A stretch of DNA of 64,000 bases, taken from Actinomycetales bacterium (GTDB lineage: Bacteria > Actinomycetota > Actinomycetes > Actinomycetales > Microbacteriaceae). The stretch spans positions 1-64,000 of the forward strand of contig JAATGV010000020.1 in assembly GCA_015654475.1 (NCBI GenBank), given 5' to 3'. Of the stretch, positions 9,124-17,561 are shown piece after piece. Every line of letters starts with the position of its first letter. The first letter of the stretch is position 1. The translations under genes were made by a program, and so were the position numbers. Below the pieces are notes generated by a model, which did no database searches, was not told the origin of the DNA, and saw only the letters and a program-made list of their open reading frames with translations.

Positions 9124-10122
9124 CTACAGCAAGATGATTGCGGTCGCGGCAAGTGCTGCCGTGACAAATACCGCAACGAGAGCGGGGCTTACGAGCCCCG
9201 CTTTTCGTTTTGCGGCAGTGCTACGTATCGCTGCCCTCCTGCGAAGGCCAGTGTCAAGCGCTCCAAGCAGGTCGTCCATGAAACCAAGCGTCCTGCGCAC
9301 TCGCGTGACACCGCTGCTTGCCACCGCTGATAGCCCACGGAGACTGGCGGGAGGCCGCGCCACCTCAAGCGGTGAGGCAGGCTGGGGTGACGAATCGTGC
9401 GGAGCTTCTGACACCGATTCTGACACCGATTCCGGCACCGGCGGCTGTGCACTGGTGTGAGTCCACGCTGCGACGAATGCGCCGCCGATGCCGCTAGATG
9501 TGTCGTGCGGGGCCAATCGCTCGGCGACAGCCATCGCATCTCCTGCGAGCCCACCCAAAACCCACATGTCACCGACGCAGGCGATCAGGGCCAACCATCC
9601 GCTGACAAAGGCATCCTTACGGCCATCACTTCTCCGCACAGGCCCGATCGAGACAACGACGACATTCCCGGGTGCCGAGCGGCCAAGTAATGGAGACGTG
9701 GGAAACGCGACAAGCCCAAGGTCCCGCAACGCGCACCACACGGAGATCAATGCCAGAATTCCCGTCTTCGCATCTTCTCCAATGACCATCGACGGCCGAA
9801 GTATTGTGCACCATGGCAGCACGGCCCACATCCAATCTCCGTCTTCGAGTAGGTCGTGCACACCAAGGAAGTGGGGATGCCTCAACCGCAGCCGAGCCTG
9901 CAGTTCTGGGTCGCTCAACCGAGATCGCCGTGCCGCGAAGCGAACACCCGCTCGTTCGACGATCCACACGCTTGCTGTGGAATTGCATGGCGCGACAAAG
10001 CGATATCCGGATGTTTCAGGATGAGGAGAAGTCGCGGCGGTTGAAATCCCGGATGTCATGGCTTCCGACTTAAAGGCTGCTTCTGGCTCCCCGCCGTAAA
10101 GATTCGAGGTCATATCGTCCAT
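9124..10122 (-). CDS. Kinase-like (pseudokinase?) tail-anchored membrane protein
   Basis: This 332-residue protein is not clearly assignable to a named family. Residues about 40-215 resemble a degraded protein-kinase fold. FAARR sits where the VAIK strand would be, and RHPHFLGVHDLLEDGDW matches the aC-b4-b5 pattern of Ser/Thr kinases. No glycine loop, HRD or DFG motif can be found. A Pro/Ser/Glu-rich linker (with a short PVPESVSESVSE repeat) leads to a C-terminal hydrophobic helix (about 310-332) at the very end, suggesting a tail anchor with the domain in the cytosol. I chose ATG 10122; ATG 10113 is also possible, and longer forms would overlap the divergent DUF4191 gene. It converges on sucB with only 5 bp between stops. 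Confidence 0.6.
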   Translation of the reverse strand: MDDMTSNLYGGEPEAAFKSEAMTSGISTAATSPHPETSGYRFVAPCNSTASVWIVERAGVRFAARRSRLSDPELQARLRLRHPHFLGVHDLLEDGDWMWAVLPWCTILRPSMVIGEDAKTGILALISVWCALRDLGLVAFPTSPLLGRSAPGNVVVVSIGPVRRSDGRKDAFVSGWLALIACVGDMWVLGGLAGDAMAVAERLAPHDTSSGIGGAFVAAWTHTSAQPPVPESVSESVSEAPHDSSPQPASPLEVARPPASLRGLSAVASSGVTRVRRTLGFMDDLLGALDTGLRRRAAIRSTAAKRKAGLVSPALVAVFVTAALAATAIILL

Positions 10123-10288
10123 CTTCGTCAATCGTGCGCTTCGGGAACGACCCATTGCCCGGTCAACGGAACAATGCGGCGAGTACCCACCTTTGTGAAG
10201 AAGTGTCCGGCCGCCATTGCCTCTTGGCAATCCCCCGGCCAACCCTACCGACCATAATTCGCTCACCAACTCAGGTACGCTAATAGGC

Positions 10289-11017
10289 ATGGCAAAAACT
10301 CGTGAAGATAAGGCGGCGGCGCGCGCTGCAAAGGAGCCTGGGCGCATCCGGCAGGTCTTTCAAGTCTTTCAAATGACCCGCAAGGGCGACCCGTCGTCGC
10401 TCTGGCTGATGATCGGTGCGGTGATTGTGCCGATCATCGTTGGCGCGGTCATCGGCGTCCTGCTTGGCAATGGATTCTGGTTGACCATTGTGTTGTGGGT
10501 ACTTATCGGAGTGCTGGTTGGCGTTCTTCTGTTCTTGATCGTGCTCGGTCGACGCGCCGAGAAGGTCGCGTATTCTCAGATCGAAGGTCAGCCGGGGGCC
10601 GTTGGCGCCGTTATCAAAAGCTCGCTCGCTCGGGGTTGGATCGGACAGGAGATGCCTGTCAATGTGAGCCCTCGCACCCAAGATGCGGTGTATCGGGTCG
10701 TCGGCCGCACCGGGGTCACGCTCATTGGCGAAGGGCCAAAGTCGCGCACGAAGCGCATGCTTGACGACGAGCGCAAACGTGTCTCTCGCATTGTTCCCAA
10801 CGTCGCTGTGCACTATCTTTTCGTCGGGCCGGACGCCGATTCCGTTCCTCTTTACAAGATCCGCACCCAGTTGGGAAAGAACAAAAAGAGCCTGCGCCGC
10901 GGCGAGATCACGGCAGTGGCGAACCGCCTGCAGTCGCTGACACCCAACTTGGCCATCCCCAAAGGCATCGATCCCCTCAACGCGCGCCCTGACCGCAAGT
11001 CGATGCGAGGCCGCTGA
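10289..11017 (+). CDS. DUF4191 family membrane protein
   Basis: This 242-residue protein has a basic N-terminus, two hydrophobic helices back to back (about residues 38-60 and 65-90) and a cytosolic domain with GQPGAVGAVIKSSLARGW and the basic C-terminal block GPKSRTKRMLDDERKRV. These match the actinobacterial DUF4191 family, usually found near lipoate or glutamine synthetase genes, whose function is unknown. The start is ATG 10289; earlier in-frame codons would overlap the divergent promoter region. A possible -10 element (TAATAG) lies only a few bases upstream, so the mRNA may have little or no leader. Confidence 0.8.
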   Translation: MAKTREDKAAARAAKEPGRIRQVFQVFQMTRKGDPSSLWLMIGAVIVPIIVGAVIGVLLGNGFWLTIVLWVLIGVLVGVLLFLIVLGRRAEKVAYSQIEGQPGAVGAVIKSSLARGWIGQEMPVNVSPRTQDAVYRVVGRTGVTLIGEGPKSRTKRMLDDERKRVSRIVPNVAVHYLFVGPDADSVPLYKIRTQLGKNKKSLRRGEITAVANRLQSLTPNLAIPKGIDPLNARPDRKSMRGR

Positions 11018-11081
11018 AGACCGGACCTAGATCGGCAGTCGAAGCCCCGGCGCACTGCATCAGGTTCGGCCGATGTCTTGT

Positions 11082-11480
11082 TCAGCGTCTCACAACGATG
11101 GTGCCGGAAATGACGTCGTGCCCCGCTCGCGAATTCTCGTCGAAGACAATCGCGGGAACAACGAACGCCAGTAGCACCGTGCGCAGGGCGGCCCGCGCGA
11201 ATCCGGGTCGAGATCCATCAAGGCGGCACACCGCCGTGCCGACGCATCGATGCCCGACGGCGAAACCCACCACACCGACGAGCACCGTCTGCTCGACGAC
11301 GAATATCGCCAACGTCGCCAGGGCATTGCCGGAAAAAAACGCGAGCGATATCACCAGGCACATCGCCCAGTCGATCATCAATCCGACCAGCCGACGCCCG
11401 AAACCTGCCACACTTCCCGGTCCCGACTCCGGTCGGCCAAGAGACTCGCCTGGGTACTGTTTGGAGGGTTCGGTTGGCAT
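11082..11480 (-). CDS. RDD domain membrane protein
   Basis: This 132-residue protein opens with a YPGESLGRPESGPGSVA leader and then GRRLVGLMIDWAM, which carries the conserved Arg and Asp of RDD proteins at the start of helix 1. Further hydrophobic helices follow, ending HDVISGTIVVRR. RDD proteins of this short form sit beside glnA in many Actinobacteria and their role is unknown. I chose ATG 11480; a longer frame reaching ATG 11585 would cover the glnA promoter region and lacks family similarity. It is divergent from glnA. Confidence 0.8.
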   Translation of the reverse strand: MPTEPSKQYPGESLGRPESGPGSVAGFGRRLVGLMIDWAMCLVISLAFFSGNALATLAIFVVEQTVLVGVVGFAVGHRCVGTAVCRLDGSRPGFARAALRTVLLAFVVPAIVFDENSRAGHDVISGTIVVRR

Positions 11481-11619
11481 CCGTTTGAGTCTATCCAGTC
11501 GCCCCGTTAACATGCTCGAAACAATTGGGATACCGGAGGGTAACTCCCCCGCCGTAACCTCTGTACAGACCCTTGGGTCATCCATGAGTCATCGCCTACG
11601 GCAATTTTGGAGTCAATAA

Positions 11620-13044
11620 ATGTTCAAAGACGCATCAGAGGCGCTCAAGTACATCAAGGAAAACGACGTAAAGTTCGTCGACATCCGTTTCACGGATCTC
11701 CCTGGCGTGCAGCAGCACTTCAACCTTCCCGCCCAGTTCGTCGACGACGATTATTTCGCCAACGGTCAGTTGTTCGATGGGTCCTCGATTCGCGGGTTCG
11801 CCAACATCCACGAGTCAGACATGCAGTTGATTCCTGATGTTACGACCGCGTACCTCGATCCGTTCCGCACGGAAAAGACACTTGTTTTCGTGCACGACAT
11901 CTTCAACCCGCGCAACGGCGAAATTTATGCCAAAGATCCTCGTCAGACCGCCGTCAAGGCAGAGAAGTACTTGGCGTCGACAGGGATTGCCGATACGGCG
12001 TTCTTTGCGCCAGAAGCTGAGTTCTTCATCTTCGATGATGTCCGTTATGAGGTATCCCAGAACGTGAGCTTCTACAGCGTCGACTCGATCGAGGGCGCGT
12101 GGAACACTGGCCGTATCGAAGAAGGCGGCAACCTCGCAAACAAGACACCGTACAAGGGCGGCTACTTCCCCGTATCCCCCGTTGACCATCTCGGCGATAT
12201 CCGCGATGACATCGTTCTCGAGTTGATCGCTGCAGGCCTTGAGGTTGAACGCAGCCACCATGAGGTCGGCACGGCCGGCCAGTGCGAGATCAACTACAAG
12301 TTCAACACGATGACCAAGGCGGCCGATGAAGTGCTGCTCTTCAAGTACATCGTCAAGAATGTGGCGCTTCGCCACGGCAAGACCGCGACATTCATGCCAA
12401 AGCCCTTGTTCGGCGACAACGGCTCGGGCATGCATACGCACCAGTCGCTCTGGAACGGCAGTACTCCCCTGTTCTACGACGAGACCGGGTACGCCGGCCT
12501 TTCCGACATCGCCCGGTGGTACATCGGTGGCCTGCTCAAGCACGCGCCATCCGTGCTCGCCTTCACCAACCCGACGCTCAACTCGTTCCACCGGCTTGTT
12601 CCCGGCTTCGAGGCGCCCGTCAACCTGGTGTACTCAGCCGGCAACCGCTCGGCCGCGATCCGCATCCCGATCACCGGCACGAACCCGAAGGCCAAGCGTC
12701 TTGAGTTCCGTGCGCCCGATGCGTCTGGAAACCCGTACTTCGCCTTCGCGGCGCAGCTCATGGCCGGTCTCGATGGGATCAAGAACAAGATTGAGCCGCA
12801 TGAGCCCGTTGACAAGGATCTCTACGATCTGCCCCCCGAGGAAGCGAAGAACATCCCACAGGTTCCCGGATCGCTTGACGGCGTCATCTCCGCTCTCGAG
12901 GCCGACAACGAGTACCTGCGTGCCGGCGATGTCTTCACAGAAGATGTCATCACCACTTGGATCGACTACAAGCGCGAAAATGAGATCAAGCCGATCGCCG
13001 CTCGCCCACATCCATTCGAATACGAGCTCTACTACGGCGTCTAG
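11620..13044 (+). CDS. glnA: Glutamine synthetase type I
   Basis: This 474-residue GSI-beta enzyme condenses glutamate and ammonium to glutamine using ATP, as a dodecamer. Visible motifs are the opening [13 protein letters not shown], the latch region FDGSSIRGF, the metal ligands in [12 protein letters not shown] and [13 protein letters not shown], and the ATP-site loop [16 protein letters not shown]. The adenylylation loop DLYDLPPEE carries Tyr402, the residue that GlnE would modify. GGAG lies 8 bases before the ATG. It faces the operon glnA2-glnE on the other strand, with a terminator hairpin between them. The 11481-11619 gap should hold the nitrogen-controlled promoter; I could not assign a GlnR or AmtR box with confidence. 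Confidence 0.97.
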   Translation: MFKDASEALKYIKENDVKFVDIRFTDLPGVQQHFNLPAQFVDDDYFANGQLFDGSSIRGFANIHESDMQLIPDVTTAYLDPFRTEKTLVFVHDIFNPRNGEIYAKDPRQTAVKAEKYLASTGIADTAFFAPEAEFFIFDDVRYEVSQNVSFYSVDSIEGAWNTGRIEEGGNLANKTPYKGGYFPVSPVDHLGDIRDDIVLELIAAGLEVERSHHEVGTAGQCEINYKFNTMTKAADEVLLFKYIVKNVALRHGKTATFMPKPLFGDNGSGMHTHQSLWNGSTPLFYDETGYAGLSDIARWYIGGLLKHAPSVLAFTNPTLNSFHRLVPGFEAPVNLVYSAGNRSAAIRIPITGTNPKAKRLEFRAPDASGNPYFAFAAQLMAGLDGIKNKIEPHEPVDKDLYDLPPEEAKNIPQVPGSLDGVISALEADNEYLRAGDVFTEDVITTWIDYKRENEIKPIAARPHPFEYELYYGV

Positions 13045-13066
13045 AAAAGCCTGGTAGCCCACGTCG

Positions 13067-13107
13067 GTCGGCGGTGTCTCTTCTTGCAGGCACCGCCGAC
13101 TGGCGTT
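13067..13107. terminator. Terminator hairpin between glnA and glnE
   Basis: The repeat GTCGGCGGTG / CACCGCCGAC (10 bp, arms 13067-13076 and 13091-13100) is followed on the plus strand by TGGCGTTTTG. It stands 22 bp past the glnA stop and suits termination of glnA, and possibly of glnE from the other side. Confidence 0.75.
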
Positions 13108-13173
13108 TTGGGGTGTGTACTGCCGGTCTGCTCTGCCAACTTGCAGTTCACGCGAGTTCGCACAGGTGGCCGA

Positions 13174-16137
13174 CTATTGACCGTAGAACTCCCGCTCGAA
13201 CACCACTCGTGCACGACGAGTCACCCGCAAATAGTCATTCTCAAAGCTGACAGCATTGCCCGGTGGATACCCGAGCAGCCTCGCGATCCCCTCCAGGGTG
13301 CGAAAGTCGGTCGGCAATTCGTCAACGCTTGAGCCGCGATACAACGTGCTTGCGGACCGGATCCGGCTGCTCATCCTCCATGCGGCCCGCAAGGTCTCGG
13401 CGGACTCCGTGGGCATCAATCCGTTCTGAACCAAAGCATCCAACGCGCCAAGAGTGCTCGTCGTCTGCAACGTCGGAGTCTCAGACGCATGCTGCAGCTG
13501 TCGCAACTGCACGAGCCACTCCACATCGGAAAGCGAGCCGAGTCCGAGCTTGAGGTGCCGACGACGGTCGGCACCGCGTGGAAGCCGCTCTGACTCGACT
13601 CGGGCTTTGATGCGACGAATCTCTCTCGTCGACTGCTCATCGAGCGAGGAGGGATAGCGCACACTGTCGATGAGCGCGACGAAGTCGGAAAGCAATGCCG
13701 CAGAGCCCGCAACGGGTTTGGCACGCAACAGCGCCTGCGCTTCCCAGATCGCAGACCAACGCTGATAGTACGCCGCGTAGGCGTCGATGGTGCGCACGGG
13801 AGCACCATTTTTCCCCTCTGGCCTCAATCCCAAGTCGATGTCGAACGGGAGTTGGAAGTCCGACGTCAACTCGGTGAGCTCGGTCGACACCGCCCGTGCA
13901 CCGCGCTGGCCGGCTTCCGGATCGGTTCCCGCAAGTGGCCGGAACACGTAGATGACGTCGATGTCGGACGAAAATCCGAGTTCCTCTCCGCCGTAACGGC
14001 CCATCGCAATCACGCCAAATTCGATCCCGAAGCGTTCCTCCGGAGAAATAAGCACAACCATGGCACGTAAGACAGCCGTACTTACGGCGGCGAGCCCAAG
14101 CCCAAGCGCCGCATCGTCGAGCAGACCGAGGATGGTCGCGATAGCGAGCCGCAATGTCTCTCGTCGCCGAACAGCAAGCACCCGCTTGGCAGCCTCCCTC
14201 GGCGACCCGCCGTGGCGATGGACGATCGCCAGCGTCTCAGCAGTCAACTCGGCCTCAGGACGCGGCGCGAGTTCGGCGTCATCGCCAAACCATGCGGTCG
14301 ATTCGGGATTGCGGTCGAGCAAGTCGCCAACGAACCTGGATGAAGACAACACTTTCGTGAGGCGTTCAGCGGCACCGGATGCATCTCGAAGCGTGCGCAA
14401 GAACCAGTGCGTGTCGCCTAGATTCTCGCTGATGCGACGGAACGCAAGCAGACCGTAGTCAGGATCGGTTCCCGCGGCAAACCACTGCAACATGACTGGC
14501 ATGAGCAGGCGTTGAATCTCAGCCTTGCGGCTGACCCCGGAAGTGAGGGCCGCGATGTGATCGAGCGCTCCAGACGGGTTGCGAAAGCCGATTGCTGAAA
14601 GCCGGGCGGCGGCCTGTTCAGTAGACAACACAATTCCGTCACGTGGAAGGCGCGCAACCGCATCGAGCAACGGGCGATAGAAGATGCGTTCGTGCAGCTT
14701 TCGCACTCGGGCCCTGGTCGACGTCCACAGGTCATCAAGATCCTCAGAACTCGTACCGAGCCGGGTGGCGCGGGCCACTATTCGCCGCTCATCGGGATCC
14801 GCCGGGATGAGGTGGGTGCGACGCAGGTGCCTCAACTGCACCCGGTGCTCGATGACCCGTAAGATCTGGTAGCACTCCGAAAACTCTGCGGCGTCCGCAC
14901 GCCCCACGTAACCGAAGTCAGCAAGGGCACGAATGGCATCCAAGGTCGACGCTTGGTGGATACGATCGTCGTGCTGCCCATGCACGAGCTGCAGCAATTG
15001 CACAGTGAACTCGACGTCCCGGATTCCCCCTGCCCCGAGCTTCACGTGGCTGTCGGCGTCGTCGGAGGGGATGCGATCCGTAACACGCTCCCGCATCTTG
15101 CGAACAGAAGCGACAAAATCCTGGCCTGCCGCAGCACTCCACACGAACGGTTCGATCGCCCTGATGTACGAGGCGCCGAGTTGTCGATCGCCGGCAATCG
15201 CGCGGGCCTTGAGCAACGCCTGGAATTCCCATCCTTTAGCCCAGCGCTCGTAGTAGGCGACATGAGACGCGAGTGTGCGGACCAGCGCACCCTTCCTGCC
15301 CTCGGGGCGCAGATTCGCATCCACCTCCCACAACGGGGGCTCGATCGCGATGCCATCGATGTTTCGCATCGTCATACTCGCAAGCCGAGTAGCGATGGCA
15401 ATGGCCTGGTCGGTGGCGACAACATCGGGGTCTGCCGACTCCGCAACGAAGATCACGTCGACATCGCTCACGTAATTGAGCTCACGCGCTCCCGTCTTTC
15501 CCATGCCGATGATCGCTAGGGACGTGGCGTCGAGTTGAGCAAGGGTCGCTCGAAACTGACTCGAGACCGCAAGATCTGCGCGTGCAATCGTAAGCGAGGC
15601 GTCAAGAGTCGCCCCTGCAAGATCGGCGAGACAGCGGCTCGCAAACTGTTGCGACTGAATTGGCGTATCCGACGAAAGGTCTACCGCGGCGATCGCCGCG
15701 AGGTAGGTGCGGTACCTGACCCGTAATGCGACGATTGCCTCGTCCCCTGCCAACCCATCCACCGCCTCGCGCATGCCTTGATAGAGCGCATCGGCCGACG
15801 GGTAGACGAGCGGCAGTTCGCACACCTCGGCAAGAAGGTCCGGGTAACGGCCAAAAAAGTCAACAAATCCGGTGCTCAAGCCAAGCAGACGAATTGCGAC
15901 AGCTCGCGACGCCTCGGTGCGGATCACTCGTTCGAGCGCTCCAGGGTCGGCACGCGCGAGATCGCTGAGTGCCTGGAATGCCTGATCAGGATCGGCGGCG
16001 AGGGCGAACTCAGGAAGGAACCCCTCGAAACGAGGCTCCCAGATATCGCCGAGCAGCGCGAGCCGACCAGGCAGTGCCGCGAGATCGCTGAACCCAAGCC
16101 TTGCGAGTGCCGACCGAGTGTTCTCACGGCTGCTCAT
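13174..16137 (-). CDS. glnE: Bifunctional glutamine synthetase adenylyltransferase / adenylyl-removing enzyme
   Basis: This 987-residue protein has the GlnE layout of two nucleotidyltransferase domains in tandem, each followed by a helical regulatory domain. The first carries GMGKTGARELNYVSDVDV (near residue 210) and the second AMGRYGGEELGFSSDIDV (near 710), both with the Gly-...-Asp-x-Asp metal pair. One half removes and the other adds AMP at the glnA tyrosine, turning glutamine synthetase down when nitrogen is plentiful. It starts 27 bp after the glnA2 stop and is probably cotranscribed with it. The gene order glnA / glnE-glnA2 matches mycobacteria and streptomycetes. Confidence 0.96.
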   Translation of the reverse strand: MSSRENTRSALARLGFSDLAALPGRLALLGDIWEPRFEGFLPEFALAADPDQAFQALSDLARADPGALERVIRTEASRAVAIRLLGLSTGFVDFFGRYPDLLAEVCELPLVYPSADALYQGMREAVDGLAGDEAIVALRVRYRTYLAAIAAVDLSSDTPIQSQQFASRCLADLAGATLDASLTIARADLAVSSQFRATLAQLDATSLAIIGMGKTGARELNYVSDVDVIFVAESADPDVVATDQAIAIATRLASMTMRNIDGIAIEPPLWEVDANLRPEGRKGALVRTLASHVAYYERWAKGWEFQALLKARAIAGDRQLGASYIRAIEPFVWSAAAGQDFVASVRKMRERVTDRIPSDDADSHVKLGAGGIRDVEFTVQLLQLVHGQHDDRIHQASTLDAIRALADFGYVGRADAAEFSECYQILRVIEHRVQLRHLRRTHLIPADPDERRIVARATRLGTSSEDLDDLWTSTRARVRKLHERIFYRPLLDAVARLPRDGIVLSTEQAAARLSAIGFRNPSGALDHIAALTSGVSRKAEIQRLLMPVMLQWFAAGTDPDYGLLAFRRISENLGDTHWFLRTLRDASGAAERLTKVLSSSRFVGDLLDRNPESTAWFGDDAELAPRPEAELTAETLAIVHRHGGSPREAAKRVLAVRRRETLRLAIATILGLLDDAALGLGLAAVSTAVLRAMVVLISPEERFGIEFGVIAMGRYGGEELGFSSDIDVIYVFRPLAGTDPEAGQRGARAVSTELTELTSDFQLPFDIDLGLRPEGKNGAPVRTIDAYAAYYQRWSAIWEAQALLRAKPVAGSAALLSDFVALIDSVRYPSSLDEQSTREIRRIKARVESERLPRGADRRRHLKLGLGSLSDVEWLVQLRQLQHASETPTLQTTSTLGALDALVQNGLMPTESAETLRAAWRMSSRIRSASTLYRGSSVDELPTDFRTLEGIARLLGYPPGNAVSFENDYLRVTRRARVVFEREFYGQ

Positions 16138-16164
16138 CGTTTTACCGCGTTCGCCCTGAAACCG

Positions 16165-17502
16165 CTAGAGGCTTTCGAGGTAGCGTTCCAGCTCAAAGTC
16201 AGTGACGCGCGACCGATAATCGTGCCATTCCTGGCGCTTGTTGGCCAGCACGTAATTGAATACTCGTTCGCCGAGTGTTTCAGCCACAAGCTCTGACTTC
16301 TCAAGCAAAGACAGGGCCTGATCGAGGCTGCTTGGCAGCGGGTCATAGCCAAGAGCGCGGCGCTCGGCGTAGGACAGATCCCACACGTTGTTCTCCGCCT
16401 CCGGTGGCAATGCATACTCTTCCTGGATGCCCTTGAGGCCCGCAGCGAGCAACAGCGAATATGCGAGATACGGGTTTGCTGCCGAATCGATGGCGCGATA
16501 TTCGATACGTGCGCTCTGGCCCTTGTCTGGCTTGTAGAGAGGCACCCGGACAAGTGCCGAGCGGTTGTTGTGCCCCCAGCAGACAAAACTCGGCGCCTCA
16601 TCCCCGCCCCACAAGCGCTTGTACGAGTTCACGAACTGGTTGGTGACCGCGGTGATCTCGGGCGCATGGCGCAACAGGCCTGCCACGAAGTGACGCGCCG
16701 TCTTTGACAGCTGATACGGTTCGGCCGGATCGAAGAAGGCGTTGCTCTCGCCCTCGAAAAGGGACATATGCGTGTGCATTCCGGAACCTGGATATTGAGT
16801 GAATGGTTTGGGCATGAACGTGGCATACACGCCCTGCTCGATGGCCACCTCTTTGACGACCGTCCGGAACGTCATGATGTTGTCGGCGGTCGAGAGCGCA
16901 TCCGCGTAACGCAAATCGATCTCGTTCTGGCCTGGCCCGACTTCGTGATGACTGAACTCGGTCGAGATACCGAGTTGCTCGAGCATGGTGACGGAACGGC
17001 GGCGGAAGTCGTTCGCCGTACCGCCAGGAACGTTGTCGAAATAACCGGCCGAGTCCACCGGCTGCGGGCCTTCGGAACCGAACTTGCTCGACTTGAGCAA
17101 GTAGAACTCGATCTCGGGATGCGTGTAAAACGAGAAACCGCTGTCGGCGGCCATAGCCAACGTGCGTTTGAGCACGTAGCGCGGGTCGGACGCCGCAGGC
17201 TCTCCGTCTGGCATCGCGATGTCGCAGAACATCCGGGCAGTCGGGTCGACATCGCCGCGCCAAGGCAATAGCTGAAAGGTGGTGGGATCGGGCACGGCGA
17301 GCATGTCTGATTCATAGCTGCGCGTAAAACCCTCAATGGTGGAGCCATCGAAACCGATGCCCTCGCTGAACGCACCCTCAACCTCCGCCGGCGATACAGC
17401 TACCGACTTGAGAGAACCAAGCACATCCGTAAACCACAGCCGAACAAACTTGACGCCGCGCTCTTCGATGGTGCGAAGCACGAAGTCTTGCTGCTTATCC
17501 AT
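16165..17502 (-). CDS. glnA2: Glutamine synthetase-like enzyme GlnA2
   Basis: This 445-residue second glutamine synthetase homologue has a full set of fold motifs (VKFVRLWFTDVLG, FDGSTIEGF, EIEFYLL, HHEVGPGQNEID, KPFTQYPGSGMHTHMS). It is shorter than glnA, and at the modification loop reads NNVWDLSYAE, with Trp374 where glnA has Tyr402, so it cannot be adenylylated there. Mycobacterial GlnA2 makes little glutamine and is non-essential, and some streptomycete GlnA paralogues glutamylate polyamines or other amines, so the true substrate is open. The start is ATG 17502 behind AGGAAGG. It is first gene of the glnA2-glnE operon and divergent from nadE. Confidence 0.93.
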   Translation of the reverse strand: MDKQQDFVLRTIEERGVKFVRLWFTDVLGSLKSVAVSPAEVEGAFSEGIGFDGSTIEGFTRSYESDMLAVPDPTTFQLLPWRGDVDPTARMFCDIAMPDGEPAASDPRYVLKRTLAMAADSGFSFYTHPEIEFYLLKSSKFGSEGPQPVDSAGYFDNVPGGTANDFRRRSVTMLEQLGISTEFSHHEVGPGQNEIDLRYADALSTADNIMTFRTVVKEVAIEQGVYATFMPKPFTQYPGSGMHTHMSLFEGESNAFFDPAEPYQLSKTARHFVAGLLRHAPEITAVTNQFVNSYKRLWGGDEAPSFVCWGHNNRSALVRVPLYKPDKGQSARIEYRAIDSAANPYLAYSLLLAAGLKGIQEEYALPPEAENNVWDLSYAERRALGYDPLPSSLDQALSLLEKSELVAETLGERVFNYVLANKRQEWHDYRSRVTDFELERYLESL

Positions 17503-17561
17503 GGAAACCTTCCTGACGCTGAACTCGAGGGCATTTGACCCTGGATACTAGGCTAGTGGCT

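Noticed and set aside
10123-10347. Upstream extension of the kinase-like gene to a start at 10347
   Set aside because: It would overlap the start of the divergent DUF4191 gene and adds residues with no family-like features.
11534-11560. Two GTAAC words upstream of glnA as a GlnR-type site
   Set aside because: Their spacing (14 bases start to start) does not match the GlnR box layout, so I did not list it as a feature.
11481-11585. Longer RDD protein starting at ATG 11585
   Set aside because: It would cover the glnA promoter region; the conserved RDD-type leader starts at ATG 11480.
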